Source: Tillandsia leiboldiana (Eukaryota > Streptophyta > Magnoliopsida > Poales > Bromeliaceae). From it: DNA of 64,000 bases. The position numbers were made by a program, and so were the translations under genes. The stretch lies in contig CM055063.1 in the NCBI GenBank assembly GCA_029204045.2, positions 34,706,810 through 34,770,809 of the forward strand. The letters are read 5' to 3'. Under the pieces are notes generated by a model, which saw only the letters and a program-made list of their open reading frames with translations, had not been told where the DNA came from and made no database searches. Positions 9,180 to 22,468 of the stretch are shown here, in pieces; the first letter of the stretch is position 1; the number at the start of each line of letters is the position of its first letter.

Positions 9180-9950
9180 ATGCTAACACCGAGGCCGATA
9201 AAGGTGAACCGCTTTTTCGCCACCTCAGAAATCTCGGCGAGTAAGGCGTTCCAATCCTCGCCTGTCATTTCGGCCCTACATCGGATGTAAAGCCAACACC
9301 TGTCACGGGGTGACTCCCTTTCTACGGGAGACTTGGGCCCCTGTACCAGCCCTTTCCATTTGGGGCCGACCGTGTTCACTGGCGCAGCATGCGGGGGCCT
9401 AAATACTAGCCGCGTCGCCTGCCTAGCCTCTATGCCAGAGGTGTTGTGGATAACCTCCTTCACCTGAACTCGCACATTGGCGGGCCTCGGCATGCCTGCT
9501 TTTGGGCAGATCTCGTCTCCGGATGCTGCCCCCTGGTTTTTCTGCCCCTAGCATGGGGCTAATGTGCCGATTGAAAGGGCGACACAGTTTCATCCTGGTC
9601 GGTTTCCCGCTGGTGGCTTATGATCGAACTTACCGGCCTATCCTGCGCTGGAATAGGAGCCATTTGCGACTGCCCTGCCCCTGGCATAGGTGCCATTATG
9701 GGGAGCGTAATCTGCAGCACCTCCGGTACCGACACAACCGATTGTGTCGATAGCAGCGGTGGTGGGGCAGCTGGAACTCCCCGTTGCTGCTTTCGGGCTA
9801 AAAACTGCCCGAATCGAGCGAGGCTTTCATCCGCAGTTGGGGCATTGGCATTTTAGGCTCGGATTCGCCTCTCTAGAGACCTCATCATTTAGGCCAATTG
9901 CCCATATCTCTAATGGGGACGTCTCCGGTTGTGCCGATTCCCCATATAGC
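9180..9950 (-). pseudogene. gag: C1 gypsy gag fragment
   Basis: Read on the minus strand, this codes a Gag N-terminal region. It has a segment like SLARFGQFLAR, a Pro/Gln-rich linker, then a conserved block (VKEVIHNTSGIEARQATR, about 9380-9490) shared with the E gag at 36001-36180 and the C2 gag at 45722-45961. It is cut on the left by copia 1 and on the right by G2. The frame is broken by stops. Its 5' end continues at 30702-30756, beyond G2. Confidence 0.8.
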
Positions 9951-12900
9951 TGTCACGCCCTGGGGTCGAAACTGCGACCTGGGCTAGCCGACAGATCCGC
10001 CATCTGTGCAGAAACTGCTACCCAGACGAAGCGTCTACCCTGCAAAAGATCTATAGCTAAATATGTATCAGAGCTGAAATAGAACTAATAGCTACAGAAC
10101 TCAAATACTGAACATCTGAATAAAGACAAATCCTCAATACATAGTCTCTCTCAACTATAAAAAGTAAATACAACAATCCTCACTGATCTCTCAGACTGTC
10201 CAGTATAAAAGTGGAAACATAAAATATACCGGGTACATCTACCTCAGACTCTCAATGCTGGTAAGTAACTAATCGGCCACGTCCTCACCTCGATCTGCTG
10301 TCTCCGCGCGAACCAAGCCGGAACAGCTACCTCGAACCTGTCACCGCAGCGGGTGTGAGATCTACTGCAGAAGGCAGATCTCAGTGGGTACCGTCCCAAT
10401 ATCCACGGTATGCCCACTAAGTCTACTGGAGGCAAAATAGATAGATATGCAGATAGATAGATAATCGGTAAGCTGAAAGAAAACTACAGCTAACATATAT
10501 CAATCATAAAGCTCAAGAACTCTACCAATAACATGATATGCGTACACTCTCTACTGCTAAGATGCCTCAGTATCAATGCTCAAAGGAAAGAAACCCATGT
10601 AAGAACATAATATGTAACCACCCGCTCATATCACCCAATCTCAATGACTGCCAAAACTGGCTCAGTCCAGCCTGCGCCTGTCGTCTAGGAACGCACCTGC
10701 CCACTACCACGCATCCACAAGAGGACGGGATTTACGTGGGGCGTCCTAAATAGACTATCTCAATCTCGCACAAAGTGACTCCATGGTAACTCGGCCAGGG
10801 GTAACAAGCGACCACTAGTATATGAACTAGGTGCATCATCATCTCATCATCAACACGCACCCGGGGCGTAACTCGAGGGGAGCGACCCCAACGAGCTCAA
10901 GTATCTCATCAGTCTCAACTGTCTCAATAAGCGGCACATGCAGGCTATGGTCCACGATCAAACAGATCGGTAACTCGATGCTCAAAAGCACAACTCAAGC
11001 GGAAAAAGAGACTCCACGGCTCAACTGGAAATGCCCAAATCCTCACATAATCTGTCGGAGAACTCTCTACGACTCAATCTGATAATGCACAATCCATGGC
11101 TGAGTCAGGAAACCTCCACGATTCGATCAGCCAGAACCCCAAAACTCTCATAACTAAATGGGAGAACCTCCTCCACTATCAAATCAGAGATACATAACTC
11201 ATGATCTAGAATAATCTCCTCAACCCACAAGGAAGCTCAAATCCACATGACACTAGAACTCATCCCAAAACTCAAAAAGAGACCACTCGGCCCCCAGACA
11301 CGAGGCCTAATGCACCCTGAAACTATGCCATACCTCTGGCGAACTTATGATTTAAAAACCACCATTAAAAATATTAATTTTTCTTTAAAATGGGCTTTCT
11401 CGATTTTTAAAACGATCAGGGTGCAAAAATAATGCGAAAAGAACATGCACTCTAGCGTCATATAGTATCAGGAGTCTACTAAAGATAATCCGGGGTTCCA
11501 ATAAATTTTACAGAAAATTCCAAGCAACTATCAGATTTAAAAACAGTGAAAATAGCATGATAAATATGATCAAATTGCATTCAGGAGCATTAAGGGGCAT
11601 TCCATACATTTTGGAGAAATTCCAACCCACCTGGAACGCTTTCCGCAGGCAAACGCTGAAGTCGGTGAAGCGCTAGATTCTCAACTGAAGAAACCCTCGA
11701 AAATCGTGCCGCGCGCGCACTCTGCCGCGAATCACGAAAAAAAACCCCCCCGGAAGCTCAAATAATACTTTGAGTCCTCTACAAAATCCATGCACTCCCA
11801 GGCACACTCCACTGCCAAATTCGCCACACAGCACTTACACACAACACAACCACACACTCTACAAGTCCATAGAACACTCCAAATCTTACAATAAAACATA
11901 AGTTCACCTAAACACCAATTAATTAAGTCAACCCACACACACACAAGTTCTGCACTCCAATAAATGCTCACACACATAACTCCAGCATCAAGCACCTGCC
12001 CACATCAAATCCACCCCGACTTCACTAGTTTAGACTTAAAAAACAAGCTCCAATTAAACAAACCACACAACACTAAACATCTGCCCACACAATCCTCTAC
12101 AAGATCCAATGCACACACACACTTCACGCAGCTTTCACTACTCAAGGCGAAATCCACGGGACGCGCACTCGACTCGGCTCCGCGCAACACCCAGGCAAGA
12201 AAAACGCCGCAGAAAACGCCACCCTGAGAGAAAAAGAGAGAAAAACCACAAAACTCGGTCAGACCCGGTCGTCGAAAGCGCCGCACACGCGCCGCAGCAA
12301 GCTGCCCAGCCGCTGCCGCACTGCGCCAGGGCCTGCCGCGCGGCGCCTGGGCCTGCCGCGTGGCAGCCCGGCCCGTTGCGCGCCTGCAACGCGCAGCGCA
12401 GACGCAGCTCCCTGCGCGCGCCCGCAGCGCGCGCCCGCGGCTGTGCGGCGCCCGCAGCGCGCGGCCCTGCTGCGCGCACCCGTGCGGCCACCTCCACCTC
12501 CTGCAGCCACACAAGCAAGGACAGTAGTCCAAGCACACCACCTCCATCAACAACACCAACCCACTCCAAAACCACCATTAAAGGTCAAATATCAAGCTTC
12601 TAAAAAAAACCCGCACATACCATATTGAGGCTCTTCACGCGCTCTCCGCTCGGCAACCACCCGAAGGTCCTCCAATAGCAAGTCCTCACAACACTCCTCT
12701 CATTTCCATTTTTTACATCCTCTCATTTCAACTACTTCATCACCTTCTTCCACCCTCTTTCTTTCCTCTGTTCTTTCTTTTTTCCTCTGCTCTGCAGGGA
12801 TGAAGAGATCATGAGGTGGCAATGGCTATTAATTAAGGATGGAAGCTTAATTAATGCGATTGGTGAGAGGCAAAGGGGAAAAGACTAAAACGCCCTCCTC

Positions 12901-13506
12901 CAAACAAATATCCCAACACACAAAATCCACTACCATTTTCTTTTTCGTTCACTAACTCTCTCTCTCTCTTAAGCCTATACTTCACAGACTAAAGCCACAA
13001 AATAAATTAATTAATTAAATAGCCCAAATAAAGCCAACTCCAACTCACTTTTTACCTTCGGGGCCTCCGCCTCCGTCCGGAACCTCCCGAACTCCGCTGT
13101 AATCAGAAAATACACATGTCCACAGCTTTTTCTCCTCAAAAAGCTCAACCGTAGAGTCGGGGTGCTCAATCCAAAAATCGGCTCCAAAATTGCCTGTTCC
13201 GACTCACTTTTCGCTTTCGGGTCCTCCGCGTCAGTCCGGAACCTCCCGAACTCTGCTGTAATCTGAAAATACACATGTTCCAAGTGTTCCCAATTTTTAT
13301 GTACACCACGGTTGAGTCGGGGCTTCCCAAACCAGTACTCCATCGGCGAACAAAGCCCGAAAGCTCCGAATCAAGCTGGGGCTTCCGCGTTGATCCGATT
13401 CAACCCGAACTCATCTGTAAACAAAAATGGAACACGCCCAAAGAGATCCTCCACATCACGCCATCATGCGAGATCGGTGCGCTATACGAAATCCCGGTAT
13501 TCTACA
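9951..13506 (-). repeat. G2 3' LTR (minus orientation)
   Basis: A 3556-bp LTR. On the plus strand it begins TGTCACGCCC and ends TATTCTACA, so on its own strand it starts TGTAGAATACC and ends GGGCGTGACA. No gene is supported; frames in the 12.0-12.6 kb part are Ala/Arg/Pro low complexity from a GC-rich block. It contains about 50 bp at 10657-10707 that the other LTR lacks. Confidence 0.92.
12255..12490. repeat. GC-rich low-complexity block in G2 LTR
   Basis: A GCGC/GCCGC-rich stretch with many CpGs, in otherwise AT-balanced LTR. The second LTR has the matching block at 29455-29690 with internal rearrangements. Similar blocks sit in the LTRs of G3 (52180-52325) and F (37085-37630). Confidence 0.75.
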
Positions 13507-13525
13507 CTCTCCCCTCCTTAAAAAG
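13507..13525 (-). other. G2 polypurine tract
   Basis: On the minus strand a purine run (AAGGAGGGGAGAG) directly precedes the LTR start TGTAGAATACC. It follows the sequence for GGTTTCGAGGACGAAAC, the same motif that precedes the 3' end of G3 (60208-60226). Confidence 0.85.
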
Positions 13526-16500
13526 GGTTTCGTCCTCGAAACCAGAATAAATTCATAACTCAGGAGGGTGTCTCAATCAAATGGGGATAGGAGATCCTCA
13601 ACTCATCCCCAGGCTCTCAAGTGGCCTTTCTCAACAAAGCTCCACGGGACCTACACCAAAGGTATAATCCGTCTGCACCATTCCTTAGCTTCACGAGCAA
13701 GAATTTGAATCAGCTGCTCCTGATACTCAATCTTCGTCCAATTCCAAGGAAGCAACCTCCAAAACATGCGGATGATCAATATACCTCTTCCAGCCAGATA
13801 ATTACTCGCGATCCAAACTCCCCGCGTAAACTCAAATCTACAATCCCGTGGATAGTGGCTTCCACAAATCAAGATCTCCAAACCCAAACTCTAAGCCTCC
13901 AATTGTCATAACATCTCCGTTGCTCCTTAGCAACTAAAATGCTCAAAACTCCACAAGGCACTCTCATATCCCTCTACAGGGAAAGAAATTCAACATCGGG
14001 GACATACCCCAAATTCCAACTCTCAATTCCAAGTTCCAAAAGTGGCGACCACTGATCGAACACCTCATACCAAGGTTGCACTACTCGCCTAGCCAAGGCG
14101 TAACTGACCATAAAGTCCTCGCCGGGATAATGATATACTAAATCAATCATAAAGTTCCAATAACTCTGTCCACAGGCGTTGCCTCAACCAAAATCCTCCT
14201 GAGTAACCAAGTACTTCAGGTTCAAGGGTCTAGGGATAACTCCATGCTTTCTCTATCACTGGCATTCATCCACATCCATGCTGGTATCCTCCTCAGTTTT
14301 ACCTCTTCCAAGCTACACCGGCCTTGCATAGTCCAAGAGCTTTTGACCTCTGTCATTAACATAGGCTAAAGCTAAATCCCAAACAGTAAAACTCTTCGTT
14401 GGGTCTACTAATACTCTTGCAGCTGAAATCACATGGCCAATCCATAGAACCTTTCGAAGTTAAAAAGCATACTCTATCAACTCGACATCCAACTTCTTCT
14501 CTCAGAAGTTGCTGCACTATCCCCAAGTGCTCCTCATGCTCTAAGTCGCCTCGAAAATAATCCAAATATCCACGACGGGTACTGCTACTAACCCGTCCAA
14601 ACACAGCTGGAATACACCCAAATCCTCAACTCATGAAGGCGGCAGGGCATTAGTCAATCCACATGACCTCGCTGTAAGCTCATAATGCCCCTACCGGGTC
14701 CTGAACACTATCAGGGCACAGCCCTCGGCTGAGTGGTTCCATAACGCTATCAATCTCACAAAGGGCATCTGCCGCAACACCATCCAAATCTGTCTGTACT
14801 CAAACCATCCAAGAACTCTCACCGTTGTGTACTCACAACGTGGCGTCACTGCCGTGTACCAACGGCGTGGCATCACCACCGTGTATCAACGGTGTGGCAT
14901 CATACTCAAGTATCAATGTCTCAGGTCCCCTACTGTCGTACACCCACGATGTGGTACGGGTCACATAGACCCCTCGATCCGTTAGATCCCGCAACTGTGC
15001 TATCAGCTCTATCTCTGTCTCACGGGTGATACTCCAAGAGGTGCTATCGAAGTTGGTGCAGTTCCAAAACTATGTCGACCACTATCTCGATCTCAATCTC
15101 ACTAAACGGTGGCTTCAATACCAACACAGGTAGACTCCAACCCGGGATCACACGGGCGATAAGGATATCCTTTAGTCCCGGTGCCGCCGTAGGCACCTTC
15201 TCTACGGTCGCTAACAAAGCGATACGACCACGACTCAACCTCTGTCGTGCTCTAGCATCCTCTATAAACACACTCCTCCTGACCAGGTCCACGGAGGGTC
15301 AAAGTCCTCACTCGACAATCCATGGTAGCCTAACATTGGGATAACCAATCCCAATCCATCCTCCTATCAATATCTCAGAGCTAAAGTAGGTCTAACAACT
15401 CGATGGATCAAATCCAAGGTCCTACTACACTGGGCAGGGCTGGCAACGCTCATCCATGTGCTATACGTGATCTGGAACCCGATCCTCACGTGCACAAGCC
15501 AACAGTCTCATCTCTGGCCAACACGAAGCTACCCCTACTTCACTGTAACATGCACAAGCTGTGTCCACATCAACAAGCTCTAAATCCAATGACTATAAGG
15601 AAGACCACCTCAGGTAAGATACAATCCACTATCCTGGTGCCCTCTAACCAGCTGCATAGTCTCATCCACAAGATGCTGGCGACCATCGCTCTATCTACCT
15701 CGGTCACACTGCTCTATCGGCCAGTCGGTAAGTCGGATGAACCTCTTCATCCTGAAGGGGTAGTGGGGGTGCGTCGCAAGCGGCTGATCCATGAGCACTA
15801 CTGCTGGTGCACTCTGCCAGAAAACATCCTGACTATCCATAAGAAAACCATCGCCCCTGCCTGAGGTCACACTATGGCGATGAATGCGGCCCACCGCAGA
15901 TGACATACTCGTCCTGACACTGCTGCTAGTGCCTCGCTCTTCGTCCCTCCTGCACGTGATCAGTGATCCTCGGTCAATCCATCGAACATGCCCAATCGTC
16001 GTATCTAAAGTCGGCACTCGCCGAGAATGCACAAAGAGATAGATATCCAGATGCAGTCCCCTCTCAAACATAATCAACCTCTAGGCCTCATCCTGGCGAC
16101 AAGGGGTACACGGCTCAACCGTCGCGGAAACTCGCTCCAGGTCATCAACTACGCTCCCGGTGGTCCAACGGGACGAACCCGGTGCCACCAGCTCTCGACG
16201 TCCTTATCCAAAAGTGCAAACCAAGTGCACCTGATGCTTCTCCTGGATGAACAAATCTTCAAATAACTCTTCCAAAGCAAGAATCCAGCTCTCGGCCTCC
16301 CACGGCTCCAAACTCGGTCCCGAAATAGGTAGGGGATGGAACTGGATAAAGTACAACAACGGTCAGTAACTCTCGCTGCTCCTGCACTATCCACAGTGCA
16401 ATCCGGGTCGAAATCGATGATGTCACGGTCGGAGGTACTAATGGTGATACCCCAGGAGACGCTCTCTACTCCAGCATGCGCATCATGCGCTCCATGTTCT

Positions 16501-16920
16501 CTTCCTGGCGCCGCATCGCCTCAGACATCTGGGCTATCTGGGCCTGTAACTCTCAGACCTCACTCTGCTCTGTCCATTCAGCCTCCCGCTTTTCGGGGTC
16601 CTCATCCAAGGTCAAACAAGCCCTCGCCGCTGGACGGCGTCTCGGAAGCATCGAAACCACTGCAACATATCAAACATTAGGACCAAGAACTCTCTCGACC
16701 CAATCAAGCGAAAGCCTAAACATGTTAACCTTTCTAAAGCATTATGTTGTCTGCAGCCAACATAATCATCTTTAGAGAAATAACATGTAAAATCACTCAC
16801 CCCAATCCCCTGGGGGAGGTACAAACTCAATCAGGACTCTCGCTAAAGTCACGTCTCTAACGACAGTCATCCTACTGTCCAACCAATAGCCTAGGGTCTC
16901 TAAGTCCTCAACGACCTATA
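13526..16920 (-). pseudogene. G2 internal region: decayed gag, protease and RT
   Basis: Minus-strand remnants align with G3. Gag is at about 15690-16400, with blocks recognisable as the WW-containing capsid region (16149-16210) and FERGLHLDIYLFVHSRR (about 16020-16075). The protease-to-RT linker is at 15044-15292 (PTAAPGLKDILIA). RT is at 14356-14640 (EHEEHLGIVQQLLREE), where the catalytic Asp pair has been lost. The rest of RT, RNase H, integrase and chromodomain are missing. Stops and frameshifts are throughout. It cannot code for mobility, although the flanking LTRs are similar. Confidence 0.8.
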
Positions 16921-16922
16921 TT

Positions 16923-16941
16923 CCTAGGCTCTGATACCACC
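16923..16941 (-). other. G2 primer binding site
   Basis: The complement reads TGGTATCAGAGCC, seven bases inside the LTR end. It matches the 3' end of plant initiator tRNA-Met, the usual primer for these families. Confidence 0.88.
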
Positions 16942-16947
16942 TAAATC

Positions 16948-19043
16948 TGTCATGCCCCGGGGTCGAAACTGCGACCCGGGCTAGCCGACAGATCCGCCAT
17001 CTGTGCAGAAACTGCTACCCAGACGAAGCGTCTACCCTGCAAAAGATCTATAGTTAAACATGTATCAGAGCTGAAATAGAACTAATAGCTACAGAACTCA
17101 AATACTGAACATCTGAATAAAGACAAATCCTCAATACATAGTCTCTCTCAACTATAAAAAGTAAATACAACAATCCTCACTGATCTCTCAGACTGTCCAG
17201 TATAAAAGTGGAAACATAAAATATACCGGGTACATCTACCTCAGACTCTCAATGCTGGTAAGGAACTAATCGGCCACGTCCTCACCTCGATCTGCTGTCT
17301 CCGCGCGAACCAAGCCGGAACAGCTACCTCGAACCTGTCACTGCAGCGGGTGTGAGATCTACTGCAGAAGGCAGATCTCAGTGGGTACCGTCCCAATATC
17401 CACGGTATGCCCACTAAGTCTACTGGAGGCAAAACAGATAGATATGCAGATAGATAGATAATGGGTAAGCTGAAAGAAAACTACAGCTAACATATATCAA
17501 TCATAAAGCTCAAGAACTCTACCAATAACATGATATGCGTACACTCTCTACTGCTAAGATGCCTCAGTATCAATGCTCAAAGGAAAGAAACCCATGTAAG
17601 AACATAATATGTAACCACCCGCTCATATCACCCAATCTCAATGACTGCCAAAACCACGCATCCACAAGAGGACGGGATTTACGTGGGGCGTCCTAAACAG
17701 ACTATCTCAATCTCGCACAAAGTGACCCCATGGTAACTCGGCCAGGGGTAACTAGCGACCACTAGTATATGAACTAGGCGCATCATCATCTCATCATCAA
17801 CACGCTCCCGGGGCGTAACTCGAGGGGAGCGACCCCAACGAGCTCAAGTATCTCATCAGTCTCAACTGTCTAAATAAGCGGCACATGCAGGCTATGGTCC
17901 ACGATCAAACAGATCGGTAACTCGATGCTCAAAAGCACAACTCAGGCGGAAAAAGAGACTCCACGGCTCAACAGGAAATGCCCAAATCCTCACATAATCT
18001 GTCGGAGAACTCTCTACGACTCAATCTGATAATGCACAACCCATGGCTGAGTCAGGAAACCTCCACGACTCGATCTGCCAAAACCCCAAAACTCTCATAA
18101 CTAAGTGGGAGAACCACCTCCACTATCAAATCAGAGATACATAACTCATGATCTAGAATAATCTCCTCAACCCACAAGGAAGCTCAAATCCACATGACAC
18201 TAGAACTTATCCCAAAACTCAAAAAGAGACCACTCGGCCCCCAGACACGAGGTCTAATGCACCCTGAAACTATGCCATACCTCTGGCGAACTTATGATTT
18301 AAAAACCACCTTTAAAAATATTAATTTTTCTTTAAAATGGGCTTTCTCGATTTTTAAAACGATCAGGGTGCAAAAATAATGCCAAAAGAACATGTAGTCT
18401 AGCATCATATAGTATCAGGAGTCTACTAAAGATAATCCGGGGTTCCAATAAATTTTACAGAAAATTCCAGGCAATTATCAAATTTAAAAACAGTGAAAAT
18501 AGCATGATAAATATGATCAAATTGCATTCAGGAGCATTAAGGGGCATTCCATACATTTTGGAGAAATTCCAACCCACCTGGAACGCTTTCCGCAGGCAAA
18601 CGCTGAAGTCGGTGAAGCGCCAGATTCTCAACTGAAGAAACCCTCGAAAATCGTGCCGCGCGCGCGCTCTCTGCCGCGAATCACGAAAAAAAATCCCCTC
18701 GAAAGCTCAAATAATACCCTGAGTCCTCTACAAAATCCATGCGCTCCCTGGCACACTCCACTGCCAAATTCACCACGCAGCACTTACACACAACACAACC
18801 ACACACTCTACAAGTCCATAGCACACTCCAAATCTTACAATAAAACATAAGTTCACCTAAACACCAATTAATTAAGTCAACCCACACACACACAAGTTCT
18901 GCACTCCAATAAATGCTCACACACATAACTCCAGCATCAAGCACCTGCCCACATCAAATCCACCCCGACTTCACTAGTTTAGACTTAAAAAACAAGCTCC
19001 AATTAAACTAACCACACAACACTAAATATCTGGCCGCATAATC
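16948..19043 (-). repeat. G2 5' LTR, first part (interrupted)
   Basis: Begins TGTCATGCCC and matches 9951-12087 at about 98% in sampled blocks. It lacks about 50 bp present at 10657-10707. It stops at the copia 2 insertion and resumes at 29278. Confidence 0.92.
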
Positions 19044-20339
19044 TGTTACGGAATTTGAGTTGGCGTAGTTTCGTGAAAGGTTCAAGTCTTGAAGATTGAA
19101 GGTGAAGAAAGTTGGATCATTTAACTCAATCTCAAGAAAGAAGAATTCAAAAGGATCAGGTATGTTTAACTAAAGATTATTGGTGATCCGAATACTTCTT
19201 GTAGTGTAGAAACACCTGGAAGAATTTTTATCTGCATAAAAATCAAAAACTGGTGTTCGGACATGTTCAGGATCCGGATCAGAGCCAGCGATCCGGATCC
19301 CGAAGGTTGTTGTTTCATACATTACTTCAATCCGGATCGCAGCATCTCACGATCCGGATCCCGAACGTTGAGTTTTCTGAAATGTATGAACGATCCGGAT
19401 CAGGCATTCCGATCCGGATCCCGAACGTTTGTTTTCTGGAAACCGTCTTTATTGCTACTGCAATCCGGATCGCCCAAATCCGATCCGGATCGCCGTCCGT
19501 CAAAATTCCAGAAATGTTAGGTTTTTGATTCTTGTCTCCTTCCAAATGTTTCTAACCTATAAATAGACCCTATGACTCTTTTTCTAGGGTGAATCCAAAA
19601 ATCCACATAATCGATATAGAGCCGTCATATTCAAATATCATCTTATACGGCCTAGATCCACATATAGAGAAGAAAGGAAATCATTAGAGAATACTCTATG
19701 TTTCTTCATCTATATTGATTAGTTTGATTCTAGGTTTTCATACTCACATCTTGAGTTGAATCAAACTAATGAATACTTAGATGGTATTTCCGATCTATCT
19801 TTGATCTAAGTATTCGGCGGATCATCACCACCCAAAAAACAACGATTTCCCCAAAATTGGCGCGTGGATTCGCGTGTCCTTGTGGATTCAAGGTTCAACC
19901 CCTCTCGTGGATTCGGAGCGAGGCACGTTCGTGGATTCGAAGGGTGCTATTGGGTGCAGACCGTGGATTCGGTCGGACGTCGTGGATTCGACGTTGGACG
20001 CCGTGGATTCGGCGTTGGGCGCAGATCGTGGATTCGAGAAGCGTCGCGGAGCGAGCGGAGAAGATCCTCTAGGAGCGTATGGAAAAGGTTGAGTCGTAAG
20101 TGTGTACGGTAAATCACCTTGTACGTGTTTTAATTCTAGTGGATTTCTGCCGTGTTATCGGTCCCGTGGTTTTTTACTCCGGTGATGGAGTTTTCCACGT
20201 AAAAATCTTGCGTGTTATTTTTATTTCCGCATTGGGTTTTTATCGCAACGATTTTTTGAGTGTTTATACGTTTACACCTATTCACCCCCCTCTAGGTGTT
20301 TTTTCCCCTATTTAGATTTACATTACATATAACCCAACA
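19044..20339 (+). repeat. Copia 2 5' LTR
   Basis: 1296 bp, TGTTACGG...CCCAACA. The palindrome array is at about 19270-19500, TATAAATA near 19558, leader stems at about 19620-19858, and the constant-loop hairpin array at 19860-20044. Confidence 0.95.
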
Positions 20340-20341
20340 AG

Positions 20342-20353
20342 TGGTATCAGAGC
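20342..20353 (+). other. Copia 2 primer binding site
   Basis: TGGTATCAGAGC, two bases after the LTR. It is complementary to the 3' end of initiator tRNA-Met. Confidence 0.92.
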
Positions 20354-20372
20354 GGGAATAGGGTTGTAAACA

Positions 20373-22394
20373 ATGGTTGAAGGTGGAAACATCAATCGAC
20401 CCCCTTTCTTTGATGGAACTAATTATGCGTACTGGAAAGTACGAATGAAAGCCTTTTTAATTTCCATCGACGAAAGGGTGTGGCAATCAATTGAATTAGG
20501 ATGGCCTAATCCAACTGAAATTATCTCTGATGTTCGCACCTTAAAACCTAGGTCGAAATGGACCAAGGAAGAGTTAGATTCATCCTCTTAAAATGGCAAG
20601 GGAATTAATGCTATTTTTAATGCCTTATCTCAAACTGAATTCTCTCGCGTCTCGGCATGTGAGACTGCGAAAGAAATCTGGGATGTTCTTCAGGTTACAC
20701 ATGAGGGAACTAACCTCGTGAAGATTCAGAAACTGCAAATGCTTACGAGCAAGTTTGACTCTATCTTGATGGCAGAAAATGAATCTTTCACGGACTACTA
20801 TACACGATTGCAAGACATCGTAAACTCATGTGCTAACCTGGGAGAGAAGATTCCAGAATTTAAGGTTGTAAGAAAGATCTTAAGAACTCTTCCTGAACGA
20901 TTTCGCCCAAAGGTTACTGCCATTGAAACTATTAAACACCCGGACGAAATGCGTGTAGAAGAATTAGTTGGTTCATTACAAACATATGAAATGACATTTA
21001 CTACTAACAATTCTTCTGGAAAAGCATCCTCTTCTAAGTCTTCAGGTTATGCGTTGAAAACAACTAAGGAAGAAGACGCGGATACATCCTCCTCAGACGA
21101 TGACGAGAACCTTTCTATGGAGGAATTTGAGAAGCAGCTCGCTCTCTTGACAAGAAAGTTTCGCCGCAACTTTCGAAGGGGTAATTCAAGTAAATCTCCA
21201 TCCTTCGGAAAGTCGAACAAAGGCAAGGGTACTTCAAGTTACAAGTCAAGAAAGCAAGAGAACTTCTCAAAGGATAAGAAAAGTTCAGAGGGACAACTAC
21301 AATGCTTCAAATGTCGAGGCTACGGCCACATTGCAACGGAGTGTCCCAACAAGTATCCGGCAAAGAAGAAGGCGATGCAAGTCGTCACTTGGGATGACAA
21401 CTCAACGTCAAATGAGTCGTCTTCAAGTGATGAAGAAAAGAGCTCCACGGCATTCCACGTGTCCATATCTTCACCCTTCATGTGCTTCATGGCAAGTACA
21501 TCCGAGTCATTGTCCAACTCCACTGTTGAAAAGAATGCAACGGACAACGAATCGGATGATTCGGAAGGTGAAGATTTTTCTTTAGCCTACCACAGACCTT
21601 TACGGGATTCAAAAAAACCGGCTAAGCAAAACAAGGGGTTGAGAGGGAGATTGCAGGATCTCGAAGAAGAAGTAAAAAGGGTAACTTCTCTCTCGACCGA
21701 TCTTGAAGTGGAAAGGGATAATCTGATAAAAGCAAATGTTTCCCTTCAAGAGTCCAATGAGCAACTCGAGAAGAATTATATAGATATGGTGAACAAAGCG
21801 AACTACTTCTTGAAGCTCTACGGCGAGGCCCGACGGGAAAAATTGGAAATGACAGAGACCATTTTCCAACTCAATGATGACTTAAAGCAATTTTCTTCTG
21901 GAAGGAGTAAGTTGGATAAACTTCTTGGTCTTGGTCAAACAAACAAGTTCGGCCTCGGATACAATCGAACTGAAGACAATTTTAGTTCGGTTGGGACAGT
22001 CTTTGTGCCTCAGTCGGTATCTCCTCCTCCGACACCGAAATTCACGACAACCAACGACAACAAGCCTACTTCATCCTTTTCAGAATCGTCAAGCACAAAA
22101 GTATGTTTTCGTTGTAATTTTGCAGGGCACATTGAAAGAAATTGCAAGATTGGAGCTCAAAGATCAAATCAACCACATCTTGCAACTGCTACCAATAAGT
22201 TCACTCCCCGGAATTCAAAGAAGGATTTTTCAAAAGAAAAGAACGTTGGTAGTACTCCAAACAAGACGATGACAAAAGAAAAAGATCAATCATACAAAAC
22301 GTCTTCATCAAGGAAAATTTCTCAACCATTGCCAACATACTCCAAAACTCAAAAGGTTTGGGTATGCAAAGGTGAAATCCTTCCTTGTCTTTAA
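20373..22394 (+). pseudogene. gag: Copia 2 gag with one nonsense codon
   Basis: One frame runs from ATG 20373 to 22394, about 674 codons, broken only by TAA at 20589-20591, where copia 3 has TAC (Tyr). The N-terminus (NRPPFFDGTNYAYWKVRM) is the plant copia Gag domain. CCHC knuckles are coded at 21303-21344 (CFKCRGYGHIATEC) and 22102-22143 (CFRCNFAGHIERNC). Between them are an acidic Ser-rich segment and a Leu/Glu/Lys coiled coil. It stops at the deletion junction before any protease. A downstream start at 20718 would give a product lacking the N-terminal domain. Confidence 0.9.
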
Positions 22395-22468
22395 TCGTTC
22401 TACGATTAAATGTTGTGTAGTTTATGTAGACTATTTTTTCTTTCTTTTGGCCAACTCGTCAACCATCT
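22390..22468 (+). other. Copia 2 deletion junction (protease and integrase N-terminus missing)
   Basis: About 600 bp present in copia 3 (50954-51560) are replaced by a short filler. It contains a perfect hairpin at 22390-22410 (arms TTTAATCGT and ACGATTAAA around TCT). The right side resumes at the GGKWYIF block of the integrase core. The same structure is in copia 1. Confidence 0.85.

Noticed and set aside
12005..12603. Long overlapping frames on both strands (up to 184 aa), and similar ones at 29226-29875, 37230-37673, 52157-52637 and 60502-60994
   Set aside because: Ala/Arg/Pro/Gly low complexity caused by GC-rich LTR blocks. They are open on several frames at once, have no domain, and their layout changes between sister LTRs.
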